Made by a program: the position numbers and the translations under genes. 64,000 nucleotides of DNA from Haemaphysalis longicornis (lineage: Eukaryota; Arthropoda; Arachnida; Ixodida; Ixodidae): contig CM023454.1 of NCBI GenBank assembly GCA_013339765.2, positions 141,362,593-141,426,592 of the forward strand, read 5' to 3'. Positions 34,576-46,709 of this stretch are shown one piece after another. The notes under the pieces were generated by a model. It worked only from the letters and a program-made list of their open reading frames with translations. It did no database searches and was not told the DNA's origin. The number at the start of each line of letters is the position of its first letter. The stretch's first letter is position 1.

Positions 34576-35122
34576 TTTCCACAGCTTGTACCGATGGTGA
34601 AAGGCTGGAGGAACAGGAGAGCTGGCGGGCTCTCCCCCGGTCACTTTCTTCAGCGTACGGACATCTTACCCCGCAACGGCGGAAGAGGCGGCAATAGCCC
34701 TGACCCGCATCACCATGCTGCCACCACACATTATAATCACTTATTCGAAGACAGCCATTCAAAATTTCATTCGTGGTAGAGTTTCGGCTACAGCACTAAA
34801 GATTCTCAAAAATACCCATACTCAACCACTCTACATCGTCTGGACCCCGGCCCCCCCTGGAGTGGGAGGCAACGAGGCGGCCTACAAAGCAGCACGAGAA
34901 CTAAACAGCCGTGCCGGGCTCGCTCCTGCTCTCTAACACAGTGCTCGGTCGGCACGCGATCGTCTGTTCTTGTATCAAGAAGCCACGGAGCATTATCGGC
35001 TCTCCCGCCACCGTTTTCCCACTGCCCACACATCACTCACCAACGCCCAGAAGCGCCTATGGCGACTCCTTCAGACCAACTCCTTCGCCCGTCGATGCCT
35101 TCTCCACAAGACCTACTCCTCG
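34576..35122 (+). mobile_element. I-type LINE fragment with RNase H
   Basis: Frame pieces give SYPATAEEAAIALTRITMLP, PPHIIITYSKTAIQNFIRGR, VSATALKILKN and LYIVWTPAPPGVGGNEAAYK: an RNase H domain with Glu and Asn landmarks in place. As in the copy at 27.4 kb, the catalytic Asp of the TDS block is Tyr (TAT). The His of the WTPAH block is replaced by Pro. After a stop at 34936 the tail continues in other frames as EATEHYRLSRHRFPTAH, SLTNAQKRLWRLLQTNSFAR and HKTYS, matching the post-RNase H region of I-type LINEs. It is then cut by the inverted-repeat element that starts at 35123. Confidence 0.8.
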
Positions 35123-35971
35123 GGGGTATTCACACGACGGAGCGTTTCAGCGGAGAAATCCGAGGGAGGTCGTGACATCACCGCAGGCGGAGTTCCGCTC
35201 GGCCAGCTCCTTCGCTCACACGGAGGATGCGACTTTCGGAGGGACATCACTGTTTGCAGTCGCCTATCTCTAAAGCAGAGCTGCCGTACCACGGCCGATA
35301 CCGCGACGGCGGCAATTTCTATTAAGCTCATACGTACTGATCTTGTCAACCGACCAAAAATTGGTCGTCGACGCGATGCAGGTGCTGCCGCGCGCAGAGA
35401 ACGGCGCGCGACGTGGTAGCAGCCGGCCGGCCCACCTACAGGCCCGCATACTGATGTTAGGCTTAACACTGCGGCGAATATTCGATCGGCGCTCTGGCAA
35501 GCGGCTCAGGTGGCGATTTATAAAGCAACTTTCCATCACATCATTACCCCATTTCTCGTATACGCAGCTTTGTTTGCGCCTTGGGGAGCATAACAAGCTG
35601 TCGCTCGAGCTACCGGCGCCGGCCTGCGCCACTTCGCGGCCGCCGCTCGCCAAGCGCCCGTGCTGGTGGTGTACGCGGCTCCCTCAGTGGGCCTGTCATG
35701 TGCGCCACGCATTTTCGCGTCCGATGTATTACGAAGCGATAAAAATAGAGTGCCTGCAACCGCTCTAGAACTTCAGCCGCGGCCAGCTGCCCGACCAGCA
35801 GACGAAATCCCGCCTCCTCCGCCGCCGAGCGTCGGAGGGTTTGTAGCTCGCGAGCAGAAGCTCCGATCTCCCATCGGAGGCGGTGCGCCGGAGAGAAGCC
35901 GTGACGTAGGGGTCACGTGGCGCGCACTCCGAGGAGCGAAACGGCGGATTTCTCTCTCGTGTGAATACCCC
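35123..35971. mobile_element. candidate DNA transposon or MITE with inverted ends
   Basis: The left end GGGGTATTCACACGA (35123-35137) is the exact reverse complement of 35957-35971. Next to both ends lie related blocks (AGAAATCCG and a GGAGCG...TTTCGC relative), so the similarity extends beyond 15 bases in rearranged order. The interior is GC-rich and contains frames such as 35343-35768 (141 codons) without any transposase motif. It sits inside a LINE tail, as an insertion would. I could not identify a target duplication. Length (849 bp) and lack of a transposase suit a non-autonomous element. Confidence 0.55.
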
Positions 35972-36550
35972 TTAACTGTCCCCTCTGTGACTCACTGGAC
36001 GAACTAAGCCACGGAATGTGGGCCGGTTCTCTTAGCCTATTCCACCCCCTCCCCAGCGTCGAGCAGTGGGAGGACGTGTTTGGCTACTCGCAACCGGGGG
36101 CGCAGCTCCTTCTGGTTTACCTGCAGCCCGCACTGCCGCTGCCAGCCATCGGCCGGCCGCCACCACGCGTTCACACTCAACTTGCTTGGAAAATAACGCG
36201 ATTTCTCTCTCTTTCTCTCTCCCTTCATCGGAGACCCGGCTGTTGCACATGACATAGATTTCCTAACTTGCTCCGGAAAGCTCTTCATTAGTGGCCGGCC
36301 GGGATTGTTTCGTCCGTTGGCTTAATGTCATTTAACCAGGTGGACCGTGTAGCAGATGCTCGAAACGGTAGCTACCAAGTTTGCAAACTCGGCGCCTGCA
36401 GCGCGAGCTGTTCGGTGCTGCCTACTTTCCGCGCGAGCCTACGTGAACTGGCGAGTAGAACAGCACGCGAGGGATCACGTCACGAACGCTGGGCAGAGTG
36501 TTCTAAAAGGGCAAGTTGGATAATGTCGGGTGCTCGTCTCGGGGCACGCG
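35972..36550. other. GC-rich sequence, no gene recognised
   Basis: GC-rich and open in several frames on both strands (36016-36288) without a known motif. Contains a short CTCTTT tract near 36210. Confidence 0.45.
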
Positions 36551-36810
36551 CTCACGTGCACTCGATAATTATTTATTTTCTTTTTTGAGTGCCCCTAACG
36601 TGGCGTAAGCCCACGCGCAAGCCTGAAAGTTGCCGGGAGCTCCTCATGTGATTCACGCTCACATGCGCTTGTATTTTCTGCGCTCAGTATTTTCTTTTTT
36701 GTGAGCCCCTGACGTGGCGAAAGCCCAAAAAAGCCTGTAAGAAGCCATGCGCTCTTCACGAAATGCCCGCTTACGTGCGCGCGGAATTTTTTTGTATATT
36801 TTTTCTTCCA
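36551..36810 (+). repeat. degenerate tandem duplication, ~108-bp period
   Basis: Two and a half units start near 36551, 36658 and 36771. Shared landmarks are CACGTGC/CACATGC/TACGTGC, TATTTTCTTTTTTGxG and GCCCCTxACGTGGCGxAAGCCC. Confidence 0.7.
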
Positions 36811-37760
36811 ACTAAGGTCCTAATAAATAGCCCGGCCATGAACATATCCGAAATATCAAAAGGCATTTTTAATGGTAATCAATGTTTTTCTATGAAAAAA
36901 ACGCTTTGCCATGTTTTGAAAGCAATTCGAGCAACACCCTGCCGAACATCCGGGGTCGAAGGCAGGTGAAATACCCCGTTTGAAAAAGGCATCGCTGCAT
37001 TTAAAAATTACTAGACCTTCGAGGTTGGCAGTTATTGTATGATTTTGTAACTTCAGAGCACTTATGATTCGTTGGAGTTAATTTTCGTACTCAGCTTTAC
37101 TATCCCACTTCTAAAGCATCACAATTAATACCACAACTTTGGACAGCTCATTGTCTTAATGCTCATTGTCTTTTCAATTTGTCCACGTTAGTATTAAAGT
37201 TTTCCAACTTTGCACCACTGTTCAGTTGGTTCCAATATTAAAATATTTTGCGACGCAAACTGGAGTGGTCACTTATTAAAGAGGTGAAGCAAACATTTTA
37301 TGGCAAGTGATCTCAAGACGGCATGCACTCTCTGCATTGGGCTCAGCTGTTTGACATGGTTTAGTAAAAGTCTATGCTGCCACAAAAAAATAGGAGTGTC
37401 CATGTGTGTTTCGCCAAAATCTGACAACTTTTCTTCTTTTGCACAATAATATACAGTAGAAAAATACTACATTCCTAAGCATCATACATGTGTGTTTCAC
37501 AAATTCTAAAAGCTAAAGTAGCTGATAATTAAGCTAGCGCACTTTCCTAACAAGAGCGTGTGCTGCACCCGGGATCGTTCGCGAGGCTTAATAAGCTACT
37601 GGGATAGGAAATGGATGTTCCAAGTATTGGTTTATGAAGTAAGACGTTAGCTTTATGCGGTATATTTTCAATTTAAACTTATACACACGTAATGCCTTGA
37701 GATCTCAAACTTACAACCAGAGGGTTTTGATTCTGTTTGAATTTCGCGCCATTTGCGCAT
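36811..37760. other. no gene recognised
   Basis: AT-rich spacer with no supported feature. Confidence 0.5.
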
Positions 37761-37893
37761 TTGAGCCATGAGGAATGCGCGGAACGGCGACACACAGAGA
37801 GGAGAGAAGACAACAGGACGAGCGCAATCGTCCTCTCGTTTGCGCTTCTCTCCTCTATGTGTGTCGTCGTTCCGCGCATTCCTCATGGCTCAA
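37761..37893. repeat. long near-perfect hairpin
   Basis: Arms 37761-37809 and 37845-37893 pair over 49 bases with two mismatches, enclosing a ~35-base loop. Each arm carries a minimal open frame, and the two arms translate to near-identical peptides on opposite strands. The loop contains ACAGGACGA, also present in the 3' UTR of the Penelope-like fragment at 14812. A solo inverted terminus of a Penelope-like element is possible. Confidence 0.85.
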
Positions 37894-40395
37894 GTACCAC
37901 ACCAACTAGCTCTCAAACAAATCTTGCTGAACGTCATTTGCGCATGTTGGGCTACTCAAATTAGCAATGCAAGTTTTAGGCTGATAAATCATATTTATTT
38001 TATTTTATTCGGCAAAATTTCTTATAAAGATTGGCTTGTTTTAAGGCTCGAGGTTCGCGGCCAACAATGTTCTTTTATTTGAGTCAGAGCGTGGAGCGCC
38101 ATCTGCTTCATTATACCCGCAATGCCCAAAGTGGGGAATGAATTTCTCCCGTTAAGATAAAAACTACTTAAAATACACAAAATGTGTACTAACGCTACAA
38201 TTTGAACTGTTCAAAGGATCATTGTTTGATATGTTGTTTTGAGACCCCAAAATAACGACCATGCTATAAAGCCAGATTATACGTGCCAATCCAATCCACT
38301 GGTCATGTCCTTCAGCGTGGAACAAGTGCAACTGTCAGACGCGTGCTGCGCCGTTCAGTTTAAACGTGTAAGAGGATGAGAGCATTGAATTTTACTCAAA
38401 TGCCTACTGTTACTACTGTGAGTGAATGAAGACTGTGTGGAGCCGTGTCAATTGTGTTGTGAACTCAATTCGTCTGCAAGAGCTCAGCGAGCCAAAAGCG
38501 CGACGACAGTTGTCACCGATGCAACGCGATTTAGTTCGTTTCTGTTGCGACCTTGTTCATCGCCTTCCCCTCGTGAGTATTGTGTAGCTCAACATCCTTA
38601 CTAATAAAATATCGCGCTTCATTAGTTTTGCCAGCATATCTGTGAAAAGGCATACAGGTTGTACTTTGTTGCTGGCGTTGTGTGAAACGTGCCTTCGAAA
38701 TAAAGCGGTGGCATTACAGACGCGACAGAGCGAATAGTAGATAAACACTTGTGCTTTGTTTCTTTAGTAGAGGGTTTTAGTAGAGCATTTGTTGCCTTTG
38801 CGTACGCTAAACGGGAACTTTTACCGTCCCGCTAAGTAAACACCGCGGCTGGAGTTTTAGTAGAGCGTCTCATCAGTTTTGCGTAGGGACACTCCAATGC
38901 ATGCGGCGCCATCTCTCGAATGGTTTGCGAAATGACGCGCCGGCTGGCCTGCTGGCGCAGTGCCGGGGTGCTTGGACATTTGACGACTATTCAAACAAGT
39001 GCAAACAAACTCTTTTCCGTTCGTATTGAATGCAACAACGCCACAGCGCGACATGAATATTCTATTACCTCAGTACTTTCCATAAAGAAAGCGTTGAAGT
39101 CCCGTGGAAATTCCTTCCTGCAATCTCACAGAACGCCCTGAACCGACTGGCCCGGTTTGACACGTACATTTTATTAAACTTCAAAAGAATCCAGAGTTGC
39201 GTTTCGAACGAACACAACGCCACGACATGCGTTGCAAGTCCAAACCGCGATTGACCGGCGATCGGTTGCCTCCTCCTGCCCGTCGCAAATTCGCGCACTC
39301 ACTTCGCGCGCGGTTTGCGGGGTACAAAAGCCAGTCACTTAAAGAGGCAATGAAGTTATTTGTAAACATTGCGGGATTACGAGCGCCAATTGCCGTCCGG
39401 AGTCTCTAGGCCCGTTTCGACCACTCTGACCACGTTTACGCGAACCTATTTAGTAGAAAAACTCCAAAATACTGTCCTCTTATCTGCACCCTCGCCCAAT
39501 TTATGTGGCGTTTTTATGTGACGTCAGGACGGAGAGGAGCTGGCAATTGGCTGCGCTACTGCACTGCTCGCCGGCCTTCCGACGGTCAGTCCACCCACCG
39601 TTTAGTCCACCGGCTGCCGACGGGTAGTCGCAATTCGTTCGCTCAGTTGAAACGAAGGCAGGACACGTTTGTGAAAGGAAGAATGTGCCTTTCTTTACTT
39701 TGTTAGTTTGTAGACTGTACCTAGCTCTATGTCAAAGTCGCTTCACACAAGCTCTGCACGAGCGCACATGCGACGCTTCGCTGACTGCTACGCCAGTAGC
39801 AATATATAAGTGCACTTAAAGGCGGGAGAAGAGTCAGCAAAGTCAATATGGGTACTGAGGAAATAAAATCAACTGATACTTTTACCGTACAGCGTAAAAC
39901 TAGGGTGCAGGAAGCACGTTTTTGCGCTAGGAAAACAAGCACAGCGGTCAGCAGCACGACTACGCATCTGCGAACGCGTTTCCTTCTAAGAAATTCAATT
40001 GCTAGTCGTGAGATATTGTGAAAACTTGTGGCACGCTTACTGCACGAGCGCAATACAACAAATAGTAACCAAAGCTGCTTGAAATGCTAAACTAAATAAA
40101 AGTGTAAATTGGTTATACGTTATATACTTTATATTTCCGAGGTCAGCAGCACTCGCCCGTTGACGAGTGGTTTGAAGGCTTGGTGTGTTATTGCACGTGT
40201 TTTGCGAGTCACGAGTTCGAATCTTCGGGGGTACATTTTATTTTATAAGTTGACTTTTTCGTTTTCGGCCGATGTGTTCTATACTGAGCTCATCTTTTAG
40301 ATGCGACGCTCAGAGCATCTCTTGTCGGCGGCCCTGTCCTTCCTGCGTGCGTCCGTTGTCCGCAGCCACTCTCCCCCTCTCCTCCCGATCGCGAA
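37894..40395. other. no gene recognised
   Basis: Unassigned. A weak tRNA-like stretch at 40165-40233 has a box-B-like GAGTTCGAATC but no convincing box A. Other frames are short and motif-free. Confidence 0.45.
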
Positions 40396-40530
40396 CACTC
40401 TCGCGAGGGGCATTGGATTGGATTCTATTGGATTAGATTGGATTGGCTTGGCTTGGCTTGGCTTGGCTTGGATTGGGGATTTGGATTAAAGTGGATTGTG
40501 TTGCGTCATAGCCGCGGCAGACGCACTGGC
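40396..40530 (+). repeat. GGATT/GGCTT array in a dispersed repeat (copy 2)
   Basis: Same order as copy 1 at 8995: CTCTCGCGAGGGGCATTGGA, a run of GGATT and GGCTT pentamers (five consecutive GGCTT here), AAAGTGGATTGTG and TTGCGTCATAG. The array is shorter than in copy 1. Confidence 0.8.
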
Positions 40531-43500
40531 GCCGGCGCGTGCCCAGGTGAGAGCGTGTGCAAGGTAAATATAACTGGTAGCGAAGCTTCCATAGAAGCCC
40601 ATACGTTCATACGTTCATAAAATGGCGGCTGTTTAGCTGCTCATGGGGCTTAGCGCCATCTGTGCGAGGAGGAAACACTTCCGGCGGAACAAAAATTAAA
40701 CAGGATGTGACGCAAGATCCGGCCAGAAAGTCACGTCATTTTGGTGGCATTAGCGGGAAATTTGACTTCAAAATACCCTTAGCAGGCCTCTGATCACTGA
40801 GGGCTCATGTCATTACCATCTGACGCAAGTTGGCGAGCCCTTGGCGTGTGTGCTTCAAGTGAACGCCAGCTTATACTCGTTACTAGAGAAAGTACTTTAG
40901 CACACTGTATGATTCGCCTCGCTGTTTATAAAAACATCTTGCATCTTCTCTGAACCTTTATTCTGTATGCATGCCTTCCACTGCTGTATAAAATCAATCA
41001 GTTGCTTATTTTGATTGCAGTGGGTGGCAAACGTACCCCCCCCCCCCTCCGACCGGAATTTTTTTTCTGCCTTTGGATACAGAGCACAAAATGACACTTG
41101 ACCACTCTCCCCGGCCCCCCTTTCATATAAAAACGTTCCCACTCCTTACCCCGATACCAATTTCTACCAACGTCACTGCTGGGTTTAATTGCGTCGCACA
41201 TACGCAGGTTGCGTGCGTGCCTTAAGTATAGATCAAAGTTATATAATGCTTGCTCAGTTTGTGTACTTCTGTTCTAAGAGAATAAATAACGCATAGTCAT
41301 GCTATAATCCACACATTAGAATTTTATTCCAGGATAAACATAAAACAAATTTACCACACTGCACATAAATCAGCACGTATACGATAAGTACAAAATGTTC
41401 GTGGGCACTACATGCATTATGATTTTCCTTACGCGCCGAAAAATTGACTTTACCCGTAACACATAGCATTATGAGCAATGAAAGCGTCAACAGCAGAACT
41501 ACTTCTAAACAAGAGAAAAGAACTAGGCACTGCATGTTGACGCAGAAAACAGGGCCGCAGGAATGCCGATTCACGAAAGTGCAGCGAGCACAACGCAGCT
41601 GCACCGGCGTCCTGTCAAGTAGACACGGGTTTCTACAGAAGTTCACTCAGCATTCACGCCTGCAATTTCCTGGTTGCATTATTAGGCAAGTGGCGCAACA
41701 GATAAGTGAAAAGAGGAAAAAGGGCTCAATTCAAACGAAAGCGACGGCAGTATGTAAAAGCACATAGCAGGAAAGATCTGGCAGGAGCGCAGCACGGAGC
41801 AGCACAACACTACTGCGATGGAAATAATGCTTGCGCATACAAGTGCGGGAAGCTTACTACAAGCGTTGTAATGCAATAGAGAAGACACGGAGATGGAGAA
41901 TTAAAGCGACTCGTTTAAATTCGAGTGGTACTACGCTGAGAAGGCCTAGAAAAATTGACACCACTTGCTCCGAGCCAGCCTGAGGTGAAATCAAGAGATA
42001 ACTGTGACATAACAAAGCTTTAGACCCATTTTTTTTTTCGGAGCACCACCACTTCCCCTTACACAACCCCCGTGCACATATTAACAGTAGTATAGTTTCG
42101 CGTTACCTGTGGAAATGAGAAGAAAATGGTGCAGTAAAATGGCAGGCGTACGGGAGTTGCTGTTGCAACCTTTTGCAAAACATCCTTTCCGTAGGTACCG
42201 AGGAAAGCGCTCCACTCCAATCGTTGGCAGCATCGTCTCGTAGTTCACCGTGCCCGCCGGGCACGGTACTAAACGTGTTCACCGACGATGCAACGCACCT
42301 CGCAACTCCACGCACAGAAAAAATTAAGAGCACACCAAATTAACACGGAAGAACGAATGCAAATGCCCAAAACCAAAACACGCGAGGGGCGTTTCCCAGC
42401 AGACGAACTTTAGGAGCGCCTTTACGAACACTACAAGGACTGCATCACAGAGCAATGACATATGTCATTCTTCAGAGGGCGCTACAAAAAAGGTTTATGA
42501 GAATGAACAGCATTTTCATAAATTGTTTGCACACTGGGCGTAAATAAATGTGATTCAAACATAAATATTGTTCGTAAAATATAAATGTTGTTTGGTTGTA
42601 GAACAAAATTTGGTTTTTTGTTACTAGTGTTTATTCCCTCGTCACCTAGTCACTCCTCACCTAGTCACCTCCTCACCATAAGCTCCCATGCTGATGTCGC
42701 TGGCAATATGTTCTGAGCCGCTTTTCGCCCGAAGCTTCGCTACCATTTATATTTACCTTGGCGTGTGCGGCCCAGCGCGCTCTCACTACGCCGTTGGGCG
42801 GCGCTGCGCACGGTGCTGCGCATGTGCAGTACTCTCTCTCTCCGCGGTCTCCTGTCCTTCGGGAGCGCTGCGCATATAACCGGTGTGCCGCTCTCCGGTG
42901 GCCTTTCGGTCGATAGTTGCTCTCCGCTTGCGCTTGAACCCCCCTCAGCGTCGCATCACACCAGGGTTCCCGCGAGGGGAGGTGGGCGTAATTTTTTTAG
43001 GCCGTAATGTTCAATGCTCCACGAGCTGGTTCACAGAACGCGCGCAGGCTGACACTGGCGCGCTAGTGAGTTCTTGTTGGCGTGCTGTTGCCATAAGCAC
43101 CGACTGCTTGCGGGCAGTGGCCACAGGCCAGAATCAACAGACCCTTGGCGTAGTGCGAACACGCTTTTTACGACACAGGCATGAGCGAGGGAAGCTCCAG
43201 ATGTCGGAGAAACCCGCATAGCAGTTGAGCGTCAGCGGGGACGCGGAAAGCGTTCATCCACTGCGTAGGTCTCGGCAAGAGATTGTTACGATTCCAAGGG
43301 CTCTTGGGAGACTTAGCTTATGCACTTTACAGCCGACAACATGGCAGAAGCGCGTTACGATGATTACTGAGATATCGAGAATGCCCATCCAACGATGCCG
43401 TCGGATGTCAAGCATGTTGTTTTACAGAACCGAAACCGAAACTTGATTGAATGCTAACCTTGGAAATCATCCAATCACGGTGCGTCTCCACCCGTCGTCA

Positions 43501-44069
43501 CAGCCTTTAGTTGGTGCGGCCGCCAGAAACCGCGCATGGTCGTTTTTCTTCTTTCGCGCTTTGTAAAATATTTACCGACTTGTCAACCGAATAAACGATG
43601 AAAAGACTGCCAATTGGAACCAGTCTGCGCAGTGCAAGCAAAAACGGGAGCTTGACAAATTCACTTCAGTGTCCCTTTAACTCTCGCGCGGAAGCCAAGA
43701 AAGCTGTTAGCCACGCACACTGTCCATAACCGATGCGAGGTTGAGTCGTACGTCGCTAGAGAAAGATAGTCCAGAGCATGGGAAGCATTGTCCACCACAG
43801 ACGCTCAACGTCGCCTCTCATCGCGAACGCGCCCACAACAAACACTCACACACCGCTTCCGTCGCGGGCTTGGCTACAAAGCTTCGTTTGGACAGTCGGC
43901 GATGTCACGACGATATAGAGCTGCGCGACGGTGATGTGCTAAGCACTCGACGTATTTAAAAACATAGGAGCAAGGAACTTTGTCCATCGGAAGCAAAATA
44001 CTATCGAAAGAAAAGCGGAACCGTGGATGCTTGTCGCGCTACTTGCCGCCATGTATCAAACGCAAGTGG
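40531..44069. other. unassigned, partly GC-rich
   Basis: A C-run lies at 41035-41047. 42740-43210 is GC-rich with repeated GCTGCGCA words and short open frames without motifs. The stretch GTGTCCCTTTAA near 43670 resembles the terminus of a TTAA-targeting DNA transposon, but no partner end was found. No gene is supported. Confidence 0.45.
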
Positions 44070-44222
44070 CCTTACGTACGCACGCTATTTCGCTAAAATA
44101 GCGTCCGCTCAATTTCCGTCCGCTAAACGCAGAAGCAGCTTAACGTACGGCGCATGCGAAGTGAGAACGATGCAAAAGAAATAGCGTTCGCTAACTCGTT
44201 TGCGTACGGTTGCGTACGTTAT
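44070..44222. repeat. cluster of GTACG and TAGCG palindromic words
   Basis: Contains ACGTACGC, AACGTACGG and GCGTACGGTTGCGTACG, and a perfect small stem CGCTATTT/AAATAGCG around 44082-44102. The two halves carry related words in opposite order, so it may be a decayed inverted-repeat element. Confidence 0.45.
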
Positions 44223-44889
44223 TCAAAAACTCTCTAGTTTCCGCCCCGTCTTTCCGTTGGCTTCCGCCTTCTCTCTAACCAACCAGCCGAAGTTCATACT
44301 CTTGTGAAGCGTGCCCCAACACCAACGGTTGTTGGCGACGCGATCTTCAATAGATTAACAGCTCACGTAGACGAGGACATAACCAGAAGAGAAGAGAGAT
44401 CAAAGCGCTCAACTGTAAATGAGTTTTATTCAGACAAGAAAGACATAAACCAGGACTTATCCGATAGGAATGGTAGCACCGCCTGACGTAAACATCACCT
44501 CGCGGCCTGGCAGCTACACCCGTTGCTCCTACTAGCTCCGCAATTATGATTTGCCACAGTGGCCTACTTGTGTGTATGTTTTGTCCATTTTCTTAAGCGC
44601 AGTCTCGTTTCCCACTCGTGCGTAAAGGCACAACGCCTTAAAAGAGTCTTCGGGATTTGTTTATGTGCGCAGCATAGAAGGCGCCTTTTATACAGTCTGT
44701 AAAAGAACAGAACGAGAGATTTTTCACGAGAACAGGGAAACCCTAGTGTGTGGTAGTGATGTAATGAACACGAGTGGCAGGCATTTCCATTTCTACATCC
44801 TGCGTGTATATATTTTTGGGATTTGGGCGGAGAAACTCTAGAATGACAAAATTTGTGCGATGGTACTTTGCACGCAGTGGAACAGAAGC
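44223..44889. other. no gene recognised
   Basis: A 111-codon minus frame (44899-44564) has no recognisable domain. Confidence 0.5.
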
Positions 44890-45265
44890 GCCCTACCACT
44901 AAGCGCGCAATGGAACGAAGGTGATAGGTATACCTTTGAGCGATAAGAAGAGAGCGGAGTGGATCAGGGAACGAACGCGTGTTGAGGACATATTAAAAGA
45001 AATCAAGAAGACGAAATGGACGTGGGCAGGGCATGTAATGCGAAGGCAAGATAACCATTGGTCATAAAAGGTAACAGAGTGGATCCCTACAGAAGGCAAG
45101 CATGGCAGGGGGCGGCTGAAATTAAGTTAGATGGGCAGATGAGATCAAGAAGTTTGCAGGAGTAAATTGATCGGAGTTAACGCAGGACTGGGTTATTGAC
45201 GATCTATGGGAGAGGCATTTGCCCTGCACTGGGCGTAGATTGGGCTGGTGATGATGGTGACTCAT
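44890..45265 (+). mobile_element. 5'-truncated RTE-type LINE 3' end
   Basis: Reading in the plus strand gives KKRAEWIRERTRVEDILKEI, KKTKWTWAGHVMRRQDNHWS, a stop, and KVTEWIPTEGKHGRGR. This is the C-terminal WAGHVxRR region of RTE-type endonuclease-RT proteins. The end of the element reads ATGGGAGAGGCATTTGCCCT, then CTGGTGATGATGGTGA, a short TGATGA-type tail usual for RTE elements. Homologous to 62180-62512. Only the last ~370 bases remain. Confidence 0.75.
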
Positions 45266-46695
45266 TTCCAGTCGTTCAGCATTTTGAGCATAAGCAGCTT
45301 AAAAGACAGCAATTGGGACATTTCTATTTTTAGCACACATTTTTTCTGTGGAATATAGCAACCATTAGTTTTCGCACACGTTGGTGTCTCTTTTATGTCT
45401 AGCGCTGAACTGCCAATGCAACACCAAACTCGTATCAAAACTAACTGCCAAATTTTACTCAGAGAAGACCTACCCCAAATAACATGCTATATAGTCAAGT
45501 CATCCCACCTAAGCAACCACCAAAACCTGCTGTATGCCAAAAAATTGAGCCAGTATCAATAGCTGACTGCGCGTATCATGCTTTACTACACGGCCATATT
45601 GTTTGCCTCCAGACTATTCCGTCTGCAGTCATGTTTGTTGCCTAATTGCCACCCAAGTCCTTATATTTTGCATGTGCTTCATGTGCTTCATTGCGGAGAC
45701 AAAGATTCTTAATTGTTTTTCCCATCTAGCTCCTGGTGCAAGCCAATGCTGTCTCATGCCCCACCCTGCACTGCATTGTAGGAATTGTGCGGTAGGTGTT
45801 GTTATGTGGCTTCATTACCTGTGCATTGTTTCAAATTTGAATTCCAAAAATAATCAGCTTACTTGGGTTCAGGGTATAGTAGGTGTAGTAGTAGCCAAAC
45901 TGAGTGGGGGGATCTAATATTTTGGTTTCATTCCCACCGGGTTTTTATTCAATGCCACAGCCCCCACCCTTTACGCGGCCGTTGTTTAAACGCAAAGGCT
46001 AGTGAAAGAAGATAAGCAAAATGCACTTCATTTTAGGAAAGCCAGCCTAAACAACTCACTACAATCGAATTTCTACCCTGGCAATTCGAATACAGTGGCC
46101 ACTGGAAATTTGACATAGACATTAAATTAAGGGAAGACTATGTTTGAATGTGATTGTGCAGTAAAAATTTCTTGCACTATTTTGATGCTTCCTTCTGTAA
46201 AACGTATACTTCAACTATAAATGTAGGCCTAACAGGGCAAGCGAACAGGACAACAGGGCGAGTTTTTCAGTGATTTGCTTTTTGAAGGTTTAGTTATGAA
46301 TATATACCAACTAGCCCACCTCGCCATTCTGCTTCAGGATGTTTACGTCTATGGCAATGGCGGTGTCCGGGTTTGTGCATGTTTCCTTTGGCACATTTCG
46401 TGGACATGGCTTCATCCAGTGTATATTGTAACTTCAATCAACCAAGCGATAAACACAGAAAAATATTTTGCTAGTTCAGATGGGACCTGTAGCTGGGCTA
46501 AAATATTTTCAGAGTCCCCATTCACGAAATCAAGTTCTTATAAATAGTGGTACCTTCACATTAGCTGTCATAGTTAGTGTTAAGGTTGCCTTTGTAGTGC
46601 CAATGCTGACATTAGAGCATATCCACTCCGCTCTCATCCTGTCCCTTAATGCTACACCCATCTTCTAGCCTTGTATTGCCTGCTAAGTCGTCCGT
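45266..46695. other. no gene recognised
   Basis: AT-rich. The 104-codon frame at 45603-45917 is hydrophobic and Cys-rich without a known family. Confidence 0.5.
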
Positions 46696-46709
46696 AATTT
46701 AAGTTAGAC
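46696..46709 (+). repeat. SINE target-site duplication, left copy
   Basis: AATTTAAGTTAGAC, identical to 46942-46955. Confidence 0.85.

Noticed and set aside
40150..40235. Possible tRNA gene or SINE head
   Set aside because: There is a box-B-like GAGTTCGAATC, but no usable box A and no acceptor pairing.
43600..43700. TTAAAGGGACACTGAAGTG-like terminus of a TTAA-targeting transposon
   Set aside because: Only one end is visible and no inverted partner was found nearby.
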